A stretch of 13,727 nt of DNA, taken from CALVZT01 sp964368755 (GTDB lineage Bacteria; Bacillota; Clostridia; Christensenellales; UBA1242). Of the stretch, positions 1 to 7,355 are shown piece after piece. A program made the position numbers and the translations under genes. The notes beneath the pieces were generated by a model. The model saw only the letters and a list, made by a program, of their open reading frames with translations. It was not told the origin of the DNA and did not search any database. Numbering within the stretch: position 1 is the first letter of the stretch; every line of letters starts with the position of its first letter. The stretch spans positions 1 through 13,727 of the forward strand of contig CAYJCR010000017.1 of NCBI GenBank assembly GCA_964368755.1, in the 5' to 3' direction.

Positions 1-35
1 TTAAGCATAAAGAAGAGTTAAACACCGAAGAAAAT

Positions 36-74
36 AAAAAAATCTCGTCTAAACTATTAAAGTTCAAACGAGAT
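36..74 (-). terminator. Intrinsic terminator of tRNA-Ser
   Basis: Read on the minus strand, ATCTCGT (74-68) pairs with ACGAGAT (48-42). A weaker inner AACT/AGTT pairing extends the stem, and a run of seven Ts (42-36) follows. It starts only six bases after the encoded CCA of the tRNA-Ser gene. Positions 1-35 beyond it hold nothing I can identify. Confidence 0.8.
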
Positions 75-79
75 GCTCT

Positions 80-170
80 TGGCGGAGAAGGAGGGATTTG
101 AACCCTCGCTACAGTTGCCCGTACTACCTCCTTAGCAGGGAGGCCCCTTCAGCCACTTGGGTACTTCTCC
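80..170 (-). tRNA. tRNA-Ser (anticodon GCU)
   Basis: The minus-strand gene reads serine codons AGC/AGU. The acceptor arms GGAGAAG (170-164) and CTTCTCC (90-84) pair fully. The discriminator is G and CCA is encoded at 82-80. The anticodon arm is CCTCC-CTGCTAA-GGAGG, giving anticodon GCU. A long variable arm (GTAGTACGGGCAACTGTAGC region) precedes the T loop TTCAAAT, as expected for a class II serine tRNA. The length is 88 bases without CCA. It is a single-gene unit with its own promoter and terminator. Confidence 0.97.
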
Positions 171-227
171 AGATTATTGGTTGTTAGACTCGGTTTGGGC
201 TGATGCCCTTCCTTTGTCGACTCCATC

Positions 228-256
228 ATATTAGCAAACCGACGGAAGTTTGTCAA
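228..256 (-). promoter_or_regulatory. Promoter of tRNA-Ser
   Basis: On the minus strand, TTGACA (256-251), a 17-base spacer and TAATAT (233-228) form a near-perfect sigma-A promoter. The predicted start is near 221, leaving a leader of about 50 bases before the tRNA. That leader contains a small self-complementary GGGC-ATCA-GCCC hairpin (208-197). Confidence 0.8.
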
Positions 257-304
257 TAATAATGGGAAGATTTTGGCGAAATTTTTGAAAATTTGTGTAA
301 TATC

Positions 305-333
305 TTGACTTATGTTAACAATAATGATAATAT
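305..333 (+). promoter_or_regulatory. Promoter of the secreted protein/LRR operon
   Basis: TTGACT (305-310), a 17-base spacer and TAATAT (328-333) are seen, with an upstream TG (extended -10 form TGATAATAT). The predicted start is near 340, giving an unusually long leader of about 128 bases before the ATG at 468. The 14 bases at 320-333 are identical to those at the tRNA-Ala promoter (13121-13134). Confidence 0.75.
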
Positions 334-412
334 ATACAGGAAAATTAATACTGAAAAGTAAGAAACGTTTTTGTAATTTGCTCTTAAGATGCTATTCTAT
401 TAGGGAAAAGTA

Positions 413-463
413 ATGACAGAAACGCGTTTTTGGCTCTTTGTGGTCAAAAAGAAAAGGATATAA
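413..463 (+). CDS. Possible 16-residue leader peptide (uORF)
   Basis: A short frame starts with ATG at 413, seven bases after AGGG (402-405), and stops at TAA 461-463, five bases before the ATG of the next gene. It would encode MTETRFWLFVVKKKRI. It lies in a different frame from the downstream gene and covers that gene's ribosome site (AAGG, 454-457). Translating it could therefore open or block that site. It also overlaps the palindrome AAACGCGTTT (420-429), which can pair with AAACGTTT (363-370). There is no run of a single amino acid that would suggest classical attenuation. It could be chance. Confidence 0.25.
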   Translation: MTETRFWLFVVKKKRI

Positions 464-467
464 AATT

Positions 468-1394
468 ATGATGAGATTTAGAGGTAGAGATATCAATATT
501 GTCATTGGTGCGTTTGCATTATTCATTGCGCTTGTACTAGTGTTTTTGCCAGTTGGAGCTAAGGCTTCAACAAGTGCTTCGTCTGGAGGTAGTCAAGGCG
601 CTACTTATAAGTCACAGTATGCCAACAACCCTATAGTATTGGGGCCAGTTGCAAGTGACTTCGTTGACAACTCAGCTTATATTACTGAGATGTTGAAGTC
701 TCCTGAGCAGACATTTGCTCTTGCACTTGCCAATCTCAATAGAGCTACATCGTTCTATTCAGTTACGACAGGAGAGGCTAGAGCCAATGCAGGACTACTT
801 GGCACAACTGTTCAGAAGATCAAGAATATCAAGATTGTCAATTCTGATGGTAGCAGGTATTCTGAGTCTGTTTCAAAAAAAGTTAGTGGTAGCGTTGGTG
901 TAGATACTTCTATTCAAGTATATGCACGTAACGATGCTGTTAAGTATAGAAGCACAAGTTCTGTAAATGGATCATTGGGTGCAAATTATACTGGAGGCTT
1001 TACTTCAACAACTGCTAGTGGGTTCTATGATATGATGGGCAAGAATGTATGTGGATTTGCTTATAGGACAAATGGTAACATATCTGATTACAGCGAGATG
1101 ATAGATAACGGTGATGGCACACATTCATTCTGGGTTTACCTTGATAATGCAGCAGCTGATGGATACAAGAAGGAGATCAAGATTTCTTCTGGATACGCAG
1201 TCAATTCTATTAAATATCTTCGTATGTATGTGACAGTCAATGACAGCAACTTGTTCTTCAAATCAATCAAGTACGATGAACAATATGCTATCAAACCAAT
1301 CAGTAAAGAATATGTTACTACCAATGTTATTGTAGAAGAGTTTAAGTCATTTGGAGAATATACAGAGATACCAAGTGCCAACAACTTACCATAG
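468..1394 (+). CDS. Secreted or membrane-anchored protein of unknown function
   Basis: I do not recognise this 308-residue protein. It begins with a basic stretch (MMRFRGRD), a hydrophobic segment at about residues 9-29 and then GAKAS, a plausible signal peptidase I site. It is therefore predicted to be exported, possibly staying anchored. The mature part is rich in Ser, Thr, Asn and Tyr, with probable beta strands, a Gly/Ser-rich middle (about 140-190) and a single Cys near 199. No catalytic motif is visible. I chose ATG 468 because AAGG lies 10 bases upstream. An in-frame TTG at 438 would put ten charged residues before the signal sequence and has no good ribosome site. It is first in an operon with the LRR gene, whose start is 15 bases downstream. 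Confidence 0.8.
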   Translation: MMRFRGRDINIVIGAFALFIALVLVFLPVGAKASTSASSGGSQGATYKSQYANNPIVLGPVASDFVDNSAYITEMLKSPEQTFALALANLNRATSFYSVTTGEARANAGLLGTTVQKIKNIKIVNSDGSRYSESVSKKVSGSVGVDTSIQVYARNDAVKYRSTSSVNGSLGANYTGGFTSTTASGFYDMMGKNVCGFAYRTNGNISDYSEMIDNGDGTHSFWVYLDNAAADGYKKEIKISSGYAVNSIKYLRMYVTVNDSNLFFKSIKYDEQYAIKPISKEYVTTNVIVEEFKSFGEYTEIPSANNLP

Positions 1395-1409
1395 TATTAG
1401 GAGGAGAGA

Positions 1410-2876
1410 ATGAAAAGATTAGGTAAAATATTTACTTGCTTGCTCATTGTATTCTCCTTTTTTGTTATAGCAGTCGCTATGACTGAGAAGGATATTGCGT
1501 ATGCCGAAGACGAAGAAGTTGCGGCACCAACTACTGAGATAACAAGCAGACACCTTGCCAATGGATATATTGATAACTATCTTTATACCGTATTGTGCGA
1601 GATTATCAAGCAAGACACAGGTACAAGTACTGATGTTATTCCTACCAATTATTTTCAAAGCAGAACTACTTTGGATTTGAGTGTAGATTATCTTAAGACA
1701 ACATATGGCATAACAGAGAGTGCACGTAAGATTGCTAGTCTTGAAGGTTTGCAGTATTTGACACTTACTAATCTTCAGACATTGATTGTAGATGGGCATA
1801 GTATTACTGAGATTGCAAGTGAGCAATTTACTTCGGTTATCAACTCATTGACAACGTTGAGTGTACAGAATAACAAGTTAGCATCGGTAGATATCTCATC
1901 GTTAACCAAACTCAATGTGTTGAAATTATCAGGCAACTATATCTCTGAGATAGATATCTCTACTATGGTTGTCAAAGGAACAGATCTTCCTACTTGTGAG
2001 CTTGTAGACAACAATATCACAAGTGCAGATAGCATTGTTCTATCCAACTATACTAAGATGAATCTTAAGCTTTCTAATAATAGATTGTATACAACAAGTA
2101 GTACAAATTTCCCTTATAAGAATGCTCAAGGCGAGATAGTCAAAGTAGGTAACGTGAATCAATATCACAATGTGAGCTTGCTATATCAAGGTCTCAAGAG
2201 TGATGGTAAACTCGTCAATGGTAACTATCTTGTTGCTATACCTGATGCTGAATATCCTGACTTCAATATACAAGTATGGTCAGTGGGAGAGACTCCTACT
2301 AAGATAGCAGAATCTAAGACAATCGTAGATGATGTAAGAGCTAATAAAGTCAACCTATCTACTGGGTATTACACGTTGAAGTTCTGTAATGGGAACACCC
2401 CTATTACTTTTGCAGAAAATGAAGTTAGTATATACAAGAATATATTCAAGGATACAGCCATTGAGGTATATCCATCGGCACCAACATTCAAAGTCCTTCT
2501 TAATGGCAAGGAAGTTGATGCAACCAAGTCAATAGATAAGAAGTTCGATGTAGTAGCAACAAGTCCAGATAGCGATGTTAAGACATATGTTAGATACAAT
2601 GGTGGAGAGTGGGTAGAGAATAATACTGTTGTTATCGGCAAGAGAGGCAATTATATCGTTGACGCCAAGGTTGTATATGGTACAGGAGTTGATGCTCTTA
2701 CTTCCGAGATTGTTAGTATCAATGTAAGATGTAGCATATCTACCAATATCGTATGGGGCGCAATCATTGTTATTGCTGTCATAGTCCTTATAGTTGCTGG
2801 ATGGTTCTTGATAAGATGGTTTAGAGCAGGAGCAGTCGTAGCTCCGATCGAGCCAAAGGACAAACGTAAGAGATAG
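1410..2876 (+). CDS. Leucine-rich-repeat surface protein with C-terminal membrane anchor
   Basis: This 488-residue protein has a signal peptide (basic MKRLGK, hydrophobic 8-23, possible AYA cleavage site at 30-32). Leucine-rich repeats cover about 105-225, with units such as LTTLSVQNNKLASV and LNVLKLSGNYISEI, each with the LxLxxNxL pattern. An Ig-like or beta-sandwich region follows (about 355-440, with YVRYNGGEWV). One transmembrane helix lies at about 447-470, followed by a short basic cytoplasmic tail ending KDKRKR. It should face outside, held by the helix, with no LPxTG sortase motif. LRR regions usually bind protein or glycan partners; the partner here is unknown. The ribosome site AGGAGGAGA is very strong. 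It is cotranscribed with the upstream secreted protein, suggesting the two act together, which is inference. Confidence 0.88.
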   Translation: MKRLGKIFTCLLIVFSFFVIAVAMTEKDIAYAEDEEVAAPTTEITSRHLANGYIDNYLYTVLCEIIKQDTGTSTDVIPTNYFQSRTTLDLSVDYLKTTYGITESARKIASLEGLQYLTLTNLQTLIVDGHSITEIASEQFTSVINSLTTLSVQNNKLASVDISSLTKLNVLKLSGNYISEIDISTMVVKGTDLPTCELVDNNITSADSIVLSNYTKMNLKLSNNRLYTTSSTNFPYKNAQGEIVKVGNVNQYHNVSLLYQGLKSDGKLVNGNYLVAIPDAEYPDFNIQVWSVGETPTKIAESKTIVDDVRANKVNLSTGYYTLKFCNGNTPITFAENEVSIYKNIFKDTAIEVYPSAPTFKVLLNGKEVDATKSIDKKFDVVATSPDSDVKTYVRYNGGEWVENNTVVIGKRGNYIVDAKVVYGTGVDALTSEIVSINVRCSISTNIVWGAIIVIAVIVLIVAGWFLIRWFRAGAVVAPIEPKDKRKR

Positions 2877-2884
2877 AATACAAT

Positions 2885-2923
2885 AAAGACACTTATGGGG
2901 TATCCTTGTAAGTGTCTTTTTTT
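2885..2923 (+). terminator. Terminator of the LRR operon
   Basis: AAAGACACTTA (2885-2895) pairs perfectly with TAAGTGTCTTT (2909-2919), with a 13-base loop and a T run to 2923. It lies nine bases after the LRR stop codon. The -35 box of the next promoter begins in its T run. Confidence 0.92.
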
Positions 2924-2950
2924 GACTTTTGATGCAATTACTTATAAAGT
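2922..2950 (+). promoter_or_regulatory. Probable promoter of the SDR gene
   Basis: TTGACT (2922-2927), a 17-base spacer and TAAAGT (2945-2950) are seen; TATAAA at 2943-2948 is an alternative -10 with a 15-base spacer. The -35 box overlaps the T run of the preceding terminator. Confidence 0.5.
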
Positions 2951-2987
2951 ATTTGTTTTTTTTGATACTTTAGATTACAATTATGTT

Positions 2988-2993
2988 AGGAGA
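2988..2993 (+). promoter_or_regulatory. Ribosome binding site fixing the SDR start
   Basis: AGGAGA lies nine bases before ATG 3003. It settles the start, because the same frame stays open back to 2895, inside the upstream terminator. Confidence 0.85.
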
Positions 2994-3002
2994 AAAGAAA
3001 CT

Positions 3003-3788
3003 ATGAGAGTGGTACTAATAACTGGTGCATCTAGTGGCGTTGGCAAGGCAACTGCAGAGACCTTTGTTGCTAATGGAGACAAAGTGTATGGCGTTGCTAG
3101 AAGAGACTTTAAGTTAGATGGAGTTGAGACAATACTTGGAGATATAACAAGTAATGAAGATATTAAGAGGATTGTTGGGACTATTATTGACAAAGAGGGA
3201 CATATAGACGTGCTTGTTAACAATGCAGGCATGGGCATATCTGGAGCTATCGAGTTCTGCGATATTGACAATGTGATAAGGCAGATGGATGTCAACTTCT
3301 TGGGTGCTGTGAGATTGACTCAACAAGTATTGCCTTATATGAGGAAGAATAATGGTGGTATGATCATCAATGTCAGTTCTATTGCGGGTTTTGTACCTAT
3401 TCCTTATCAAGCATATTATTCGGCAAGTAAGAGTGCTCTTGAGAGTTGGGCACTTGCATTGAGAACAGAAGTTAAGCCTTTTGGTATCAAAGTTGCAGTT
3501 ATTCAACCAGGGGATATCAAGACTGGTTTCACTAGCGCTAGAATCAAAAGTGTTGGAGATACGGAAGGTGTCTACGAAGCAAGGGAGTCTAAGTCTATCG
3601 CGAAGATGGAGAAAGATGAACAACACGGTATGTCACCATATAAGGTAGCAAAGGTGGTACTCAAAGTAAGCAAACGCAAGAATCCTGCACCGACCAAGAC
3701 TGTGGGCGCATTGTATAAGTTTTTGAGTATACTTATCAAGTTCTTGCCTCGCAGGTTGGTCTTGTGGGTAGTGAGCAAGATGTATTGA
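3003..3788 (+). CDS. Short-chain dehydrogenase/reductase (classical SDR)
   Basis: This 261-residue NAD(P)-dependent oxidoreductase has all the classical SDR landmarks: the nucleotide-binding turn TGASSGVG (7-14), NNAG (73-76), structural Asn98 in DVNFLG, and the catalytic set Ser126, Tyr139 and Lys143 (YSASK). PG at 169-170 and the following T match the usual substrate-loop entry. Arginines after the second strand (VARR, 31-34) hint at NADPH preference, which is inference. The C-terminus is hydrophobic and basic (about 240-261, LIKFLPRRLVLWVVSKMY), suggesting membrane association and a lipid-like substrate, as in ketosphinganine-reductase-like SDRs. The substrate cannot be read from sequence. 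It appears to be a single-gene unit with its own promoter, convergent with the dnaC-like gene. Confidence 0.93.
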   Translation: MRVVLITGASSGVGKATAETFVANGDKVYGVARRDFKLDGVETILGDITSNEDIKRIVGTIIDKEGHIDVLVNNAGMGISGAIEFCDIDNVIRQMDVNFLGAVRLTQQVLPYMRKNNGGMIINVSSIAGFVPIPYQAYYSASKSALESWALALRTEVKPFGIKVAVIQPGDIKTGFTSARIKSVGDTEGVYEARESKSIAKMEKDEQHGMSPYKVAKVVLKVSKRKNPAPTKTVGALYKFLSILIKFLPRRLVLWVVSKMY

Positions 3789-3792
3789 GAAT

Positions 3793-3832
3793 AAAAAAAA
3801 CATTCGGTTTGTTATAACTGAATGTTTTTTTT
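3793..3832. terminator. Bidirectional terminator between SDR and dnaC-like genes
   Basis: An A run, AACATTCGGTT, a six-base loop, AACTGAATGTT and a T run form a hairpin with one G-T pair. It is flanked by A on the left and T on the right, so it can end transcription from both strands. It sits between two convergent stop codons (3788 and 3842). Confidence 0.88.
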
Positions 3833-3841
3833 GTTACGTAA

Positions 3842-4759
3842 TTATTTTGATACTCGAAGATCTTTGCCATCAAAGTTGAGTAAGACGGCGCTAGATTTGT
3901 TCATAAGTCTACTGAACACTCTCTCGCCATATCTTGAGAGTATTTGTTCTGGACTCAAGTTGGTAGTAATAATTGTTGCTTTGCCATTAAGAGATCTCTC
4001 GTTGATGATTAAGAATAGATATTCGATTGTTACATTCTTTAGTATTGATTCGCTACCAAGGTCATCTATGAGGAGAAGGTCACAATCTAACACACTATCC
4101 ATAATAAGAGGTTTGGTATCATCGAAGGTAGTGTGATATTTGAGCATAAGGTTGTTAAAACTAAATGCTGTATAGGATTGGACTAAATATTGTCTTGATG
4201 TAAGACTATTGCAAATACAACTAGCAAGATAGGTCTTGCCAGTACCTGTATTGCCTTGGAAGACCAAAGTTTTAACTTTGGTATTTGGGAATCGTTCGCA
4301 CCAGCCTTGCAACTTCTCATATATATTGCGTGTTGTTGGAGATAGCTTAGCTCCATTGCTTTTAGCAAAAGTATAATCGCTAATAATAGATGATTTGTTC
4401 TCACTAGCAAAGGCTTCATTGACCATTTGTTCAAAACATTTGCAATACTTGTCTTGATATACGCCTGTATCTTCGCAATGAGGACAATGATACTGAGGCT
4501 TCAAGTCCTTGGACGATAGACCCATTGTGCTTAGAATCTTGGTCATCTGCTCTGTACATCTTGCAAGTGACTGCTTGTGACTAAGTGTATCTTCGTTGTT
4601 CGCTATTGCTATCATATCAATATTTGCTTGTCGATCAAGCGCTTTGTACTCAGTGTTGCTTAGAGCTATGTTACGATTGTTGAGGGCTGTCTGCTCGGCT
4701 TGAGAACGATATCTAGATATTCTATCTTTGACTTTCTTTATAATCTCTGCTCTTGTCAT
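3842..4759 (-). CDS. DnaC/DnaI-like replicative helicase loader (AAA+ ATPase)
   Basis: This 305-residue protein is an AAA+ ATPase of the DnaC/DnaI family, expected to load the replicative helicase onto DNA. The helical N-terminal part (1-85) would contact the helicase. It is followed by a Cys cluster CPHCEDTG...CKC (Cys92, 95, 106, 108), the zinc-binding signature of DnaI-type loaders. Then come Walker A GNTGTGKT (169-176), Walker B LLLIDDLGSE (228-237), sensor 1 TTN (265-267) and the arginine-containing GERVFSRL (278-285). The length fits the family. The ATG overlaps the stop of the upstream dnaD-like gene (ATGA), and GAGGTGA lies just before it, so translational coupling is likely. A chromosomal loader is favoured over an IS21 IstB relative because of the zinc motif and dnaD neighbour. 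Confidence 0.93.
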   Translation of the reverse strand: MTRAEIIKKVKDRISRYRSQAEQTALNNRNIALSNTEYKALDRQANIDMIAIANNEDTLSHKQSLARCTEQMTKILSTMGLSSKDLKPQYHCPHCEDTGVYQDKYCKCFEQMVNEAFASENKSSIISDYTFAKSNGAKLSPTTRNIYEKLQGWCERFPNTKVKTLVFQGNTGTGKTYLASCICNSLTSRQYLVQSYTAFSFNNLMLKYHTTFDDTKPLIMDSVLDCDLLLIDDLGSESILKNVTIEYLFLIINERSLNGKATIITTNLSPEQILSRYGERVFSRLMNKSSAVLLNFDGKDLRVSK

Positions 4760-6216
4760 AGGTTCACCTCATCTAAGTTGTCGAACAATGCATTGAGTTC
4801 ATCTTGTGAATAACTCCTGCCGACAAAGGAGTTGGTATTCTGTGATTTTGTCACAACTGGTGCAGAACTTGTCTTATTCGAAGATTTGGCTTGAGCAAGA
4901 GTTTTGATACCACTATCGTGCCACGAAGACAATATCTTATTCATATATTGGATAGGACTTGATTTGTCTACTGATATACTACCTGCATACGTGATGGTGT
5001 CTTCATCAAAGCCCCAGCTATCTGTCCAAGTCTTATAATATTCTCTATCAAACTTATTGACTTTGCGATCAAGACCAAGGTTATCGATAAGCTCCTGTAT
5101 CTTGTTGTCGAACACGACGACCCCTCCAATATACTTAGCTATACTAGAAGAAGAGAGAAGTCCGAGTTTGTACAACTTACCGATAGTCCTATCGATGTCT
5201 GCAAGGGTACGTTTGCTAGACTTATAGCAATACTCAGCGATCTCTATAAGAGTCTGCTCTGAGTAACCCTTCTTCATCCATTCTATTAGATATGTATTGA
5301 TCATACTCTCAACATTGCTATACTGAAGCCCAATACATTTGAGTATCTTCCTTGCCAACTCTTCTAGGTATTGCTTGTTGGAATTGTATTCTTCTATCTC
5401 TTTGATACCGAAGAGTCCAAGTCCATAATATTGAGTGAGTAATTTGTCAAGATCATCGAAACTGTATCGTGATGAACTTGACTTGACTGCTTTGGCTACA
5501 TATAGTATTGTGCCCAACTCATATCCATAATCTTTGGTCCACTTGATATAATTGTTGCGTTGTTCAAGTGATATATTTGCTTTGGAGCCAAGGGCTTTGA
5601 GTATCTGAGCAAGTTCACTACTTGTAGCATTGAGACTAGCTATCTTACTTTCGACTTCCTCGGTAGTGTGTACACCTTCATATGCCCAATTCTTGGCAAC
5701 GGTGATAATGTATGGGTAGTTAATATTCTTGCCTTTGGAGTCGATGCAGTACTTGATGATCATAATAAGAGCATCAGGCTCGATGCGAAGGCTCTCAATA
5801 ATAGAGTAGTATTCGTTGTACTCGTTGGGAGTAATCATACGGTCTTCAAGAAGCTCTTGAACTGTCATATTGAATGATGCGTATTTGTCAACTTTGTACT
5901 TTTTGAGCGCACCAAGGCTATTGCGTATTGGTAAATATCTTATCTCAAATGGTGTAACATTGAGTATCTGTACAAGATTGAGGTCTTGCCAATAATAGAA
6001 GGCAGACATAATATCTTCTTGAGAATAACCCAAAGTGTCGCAGAAGTCCTCTATTGAATTGTTCTCAACATTTGGATTGTTACATTTGCACAAGCCATAT
6101 AGATAGATTTTGACGCAAGACTCGGGTGCCGATGGCATAAAGTTCGTTACAAAACTCTGGTCAAGAGTAATACTGTCGTTATGGGTGAGTTGTGTTGAAT
6201 ATTTGCAGAATGCCAT
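4756..6216 (-). CDS. DnaD-like replication initiation protein with four DnaD modules
   Basis: This 486-residue protein has a winged-helix-like N-terminus (about 20-100, SIEDFCDTLGYSQEDIMSAF). Four related helical modules follow, at about 120-195, 205-278, 290-362 and 375-444. Each matches the C-terminal DnaD/DnaB_2 pattern of W-x-x-x-(W/Y)GY/GF, a strand-less helical stretch, then a helix ending LGL or SGI (KNWAYEGVHT, YYGLGLFGIKEI, LYKLGLLSSSSI, SWHDSGIKTL). A polar linker leads to a C-terminal peptide YSQDELNALFDNLDE. B. subtilis DnaD (about 230 residues) has one such module. The family remodels DNA at the origin and recruits the helicase loader, encoded here by the next gene. Start: AAGGAGAA (6228-6221) is six bases from ATG 6216. 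The frame is open back to 6465, but that extension would cross the divergent promoter. Confidence 0.88.
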   Translation of the reverse strand: MAFCKYSTQLTHNDSITLDQSFVTNFMPSAPESCVKIYLYGLCKCNNPNVENNSIEDFCDTLGYSQEDIMSAFYYWQDLNLVQILNVTPFEIRYLPIRNSLGALKKYKVDKYASFNMTVQELLEDRMITPNEYNEYYSIIESLRIEPDALIMIIKYCIDSKGKNINYPYIITVAKNWAYEGVHTTEEVESKIASLNATSSELAQILKALGSKANISLEQRNNYIKWTKDYGYELGTILYVAKAVKSSSSRYSFDDLDKLLTQYYGLGLFGIKEIEEYNSNKQYLEELARKILKCIGLQYSNVESMINTYLIEWMKKGYSEQTLIEIAEYCYKSSKRTLADIDRTIGKLYKLGLLSSSSIAKYIGGVVVFDNKIQELIDNLGLDRKVNKFDREYYKTWTDSWGFDEDTITYAGSISVDKSSPIQYMNKILSSWHDSGIKTLAQAKSSNKTSSAPVVTKSQNTNSFVGRSYSQDELNALFDNLDEVNL

Positions 6217-6220
6217 TATC

Positions 6221-6228
6221 TTCTCCTT
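6221..6228 (-). promoter_or_regulatory. Ribosome binding site fixing the dnaD-like start
   Basis: AAGGAGAA on the minus strand, with its AGGAG core six bases before the ATG at 6216. It supports a 486-residue rather than a 569-residue protein. Confidence 0.85.
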
Positions 6229-6263
6229 CATGTTTGTCTTCAAAAAAACAATCTTATAGACCA

Positions 6264-6292
6264 ATTCTACCAAATACTGCGCCAAAATACAA
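6264..6292 (-). promoter_or_regulatory. Possible promoter of the dnaD-dnaC operon
   Basis: On the minus strand, TTGTAT (6292-6287), 17 bases and TAGAAT (6269-6264) are seen. The -10 is good and the -35 is weak. The 206-base space between the divergent start codons (6217-6422) also holds a palindrome ACAATTGT (about 6330-6337) and otherwise only AT-rich DNA. Confidence 0.45.
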
Positions 6293-6364
6293 CTAAATAA
6301 TATTTTTTTTGTTTTATTGTGATAGTTGCACAATTGTATTGGAGCAATTAAAGGCATATATTCA

Positions 6365-6393
6365 TTGACAAAGACATCAAAACGCGATACAAT
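6365..6393 (+). promoter_or_regulatory. Promoter of the membrane protein/lipoprotein operon
   Basis: TTGACA (6365-6370), 17 bases and TACAAT (6388-6393) are seen: a perfect -35 and a -10 with one mismatch. The start is near 6400, giving a short leader into AGGGAGAG. Confidence 0.85.
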
Positions 6394-6422
6394 TAAACTA
6401 ACAAAAATAGGGAGAGTAGCTT

Positions 6423-7343
6423 GTGAAAAAAGCTTTGTTACGACTTTTAATAATAGCTGCGGCATTCGGTATAATCATAGTTGTCGTTGTATCTGTCCTT
6501 AACAAAAAAGACGTTGAGAAAAAAGTCTACAACGTTATTTTGGCCAAGCAACAAGAAGTAGAGACTACACAGTTACTCAACGATGCTAAGACTGTCAAAT
6601 TATACTATGAGGGCGAGAATAGCGCTTATTCTATTGCAGTTGCTGAGATGATAGAAGAGAATAATCGAGCTAATGAATATTATCTCGACTTTGTGCCATT
6701 GCTCACTAATATTACAACAGAGGTTAAGGATAATCTTATCGCTACCAATGACGCATATATCAATGCACTCAAGACGGCTAAGACAAAATATACATCTTAT
6801 ATAGTTGCGTATGGAAGTACCAATGCGAACATTACTGAGAAGAATAATGCTATCAAAGCAACAGCAGTAGACTTTATTAGTAGTCTTAATCTTGCTTATC
6901 AGAAAGGCAGCCTATTCTTCAATCTCTTGAAGACAACTGTTAACAAGTATGCTTACAATGATAGTGTTAATGATAGCTGGGTAGTCATATCATACCAATC
7001 AGTAATATATCTTGGAGATTATTTATCTACTTATGTCACTCAGCAAATGGCAAATCAATTGGACCCAGAAGGCGTTGTTGCTGTCCTTGCTGATCAAAAA
7101 TGTTATAAGAACTTTACTGCAGCAAGAACATATTTCAACTCTAATGGTATAAGACTTAATGAGTTGAGGAATGAAAGTATATCTGCTTTTGTTAAGAATT
7201 ATGCAAAAGTACCTTCTGCTAAGAACTTTTGGTTGAACGTCAATACATACATTGCTAGTTTGACAGAAGGTTCTACAGAGAAGACTGCAGCTAATGCACT
7301 TAAGAGTTTTGTTGTTAATAATATCACTGGATTTATTATTTAG
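6423..7343 (+). CDS. Membrane-anchored helical protein of unknown function
   Basis: I do not recognise this 306-residue protein. Residues 2-7 are basic (KKALLR), then a strongly hydrophobic segment (about 8-25, LLIIAAAFGIIIVVVVSV) is followed by NKKD and no cleavage site. It is therefore probably a single-span protein with its bulk outside the membrane. The rest looks mainly alpha-helical, rich in Asn, Thr, Tyr and Lys, with one Cys near 222 and no visible active-site motif. The start is GTG at 6423, with AGGGAGAG about six bases upstream; no ATG is well placed. The lipoprotein gene begins 12 bases after its stop, so the two form an operon. Similar size, helicity and location suggest they may interact, which is inference. 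Confidence 0.78.
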   Translation: MKKALLRLLIIAAAFGIIIVVVVSVLNKKDVEKKVYNVILAKQQEVETTQLLNDAKTVKLYYEGENSAYSIAVAEMIEENNRANEYYLDFVPLLTNITTEVKDNLIATNDAYINALKTAKTKYTSYIVAYGSTNANITEKNNAIKATAVDFISSLNLAYQKGSLFFNLLKTTVNKYAYNDSVNDSWVVISYQSVIYLGDYLSTYVTQQMANQLDPEGVVAVLADQKCYKNFTAARTYFNSNGIRLNELRNESISAFVKNYAKVPSAKNFWLNVNTYIASLTEGSTEKTAANALKSFVVNNITGFII

Positions 7344-7355
7344 TAGGGAGAAAGA

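Noticed and set aside
438..467. TTG start at 438 for the first secreted protein
   Set aside because: It has no good ribosome site, and it adds charged residues ahead of a complete signal sequence starting at 468.
340..467. Known riboswitch in the long leader
   Set aside because: I could not match it to any riboswitch class that I know, and no terminator-type hairpin with a T run is present.
2895..3002. N-terminal extension of the SDR to 2895
   Set aside because: It starts inside the LRR terminator and lacks a ribosome site; AGGAGA and the canonical SDR start MRVVLITGAS favour 3003.
3822..4136. 104-residue plus-strand frame opposite the dnaC-like gene
   Set aside because: It begins in the terminator and is the complement of conserved ATPase codons; no family features.
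3842..4759. IS21 IstB transposition ATPase
   Set aside because: There is no IstA partner or IS ends; the zinc-type Cys cluster and coupled DnaD-like gene point to a helicase loader.
6217..6465. N-terminal 83-residue extension of the DnaD-like protein
   Set aside because: It would overlap the divergent promoter and gene at 6365-6465, and AAGGAGAA sits right before ATG 6216.
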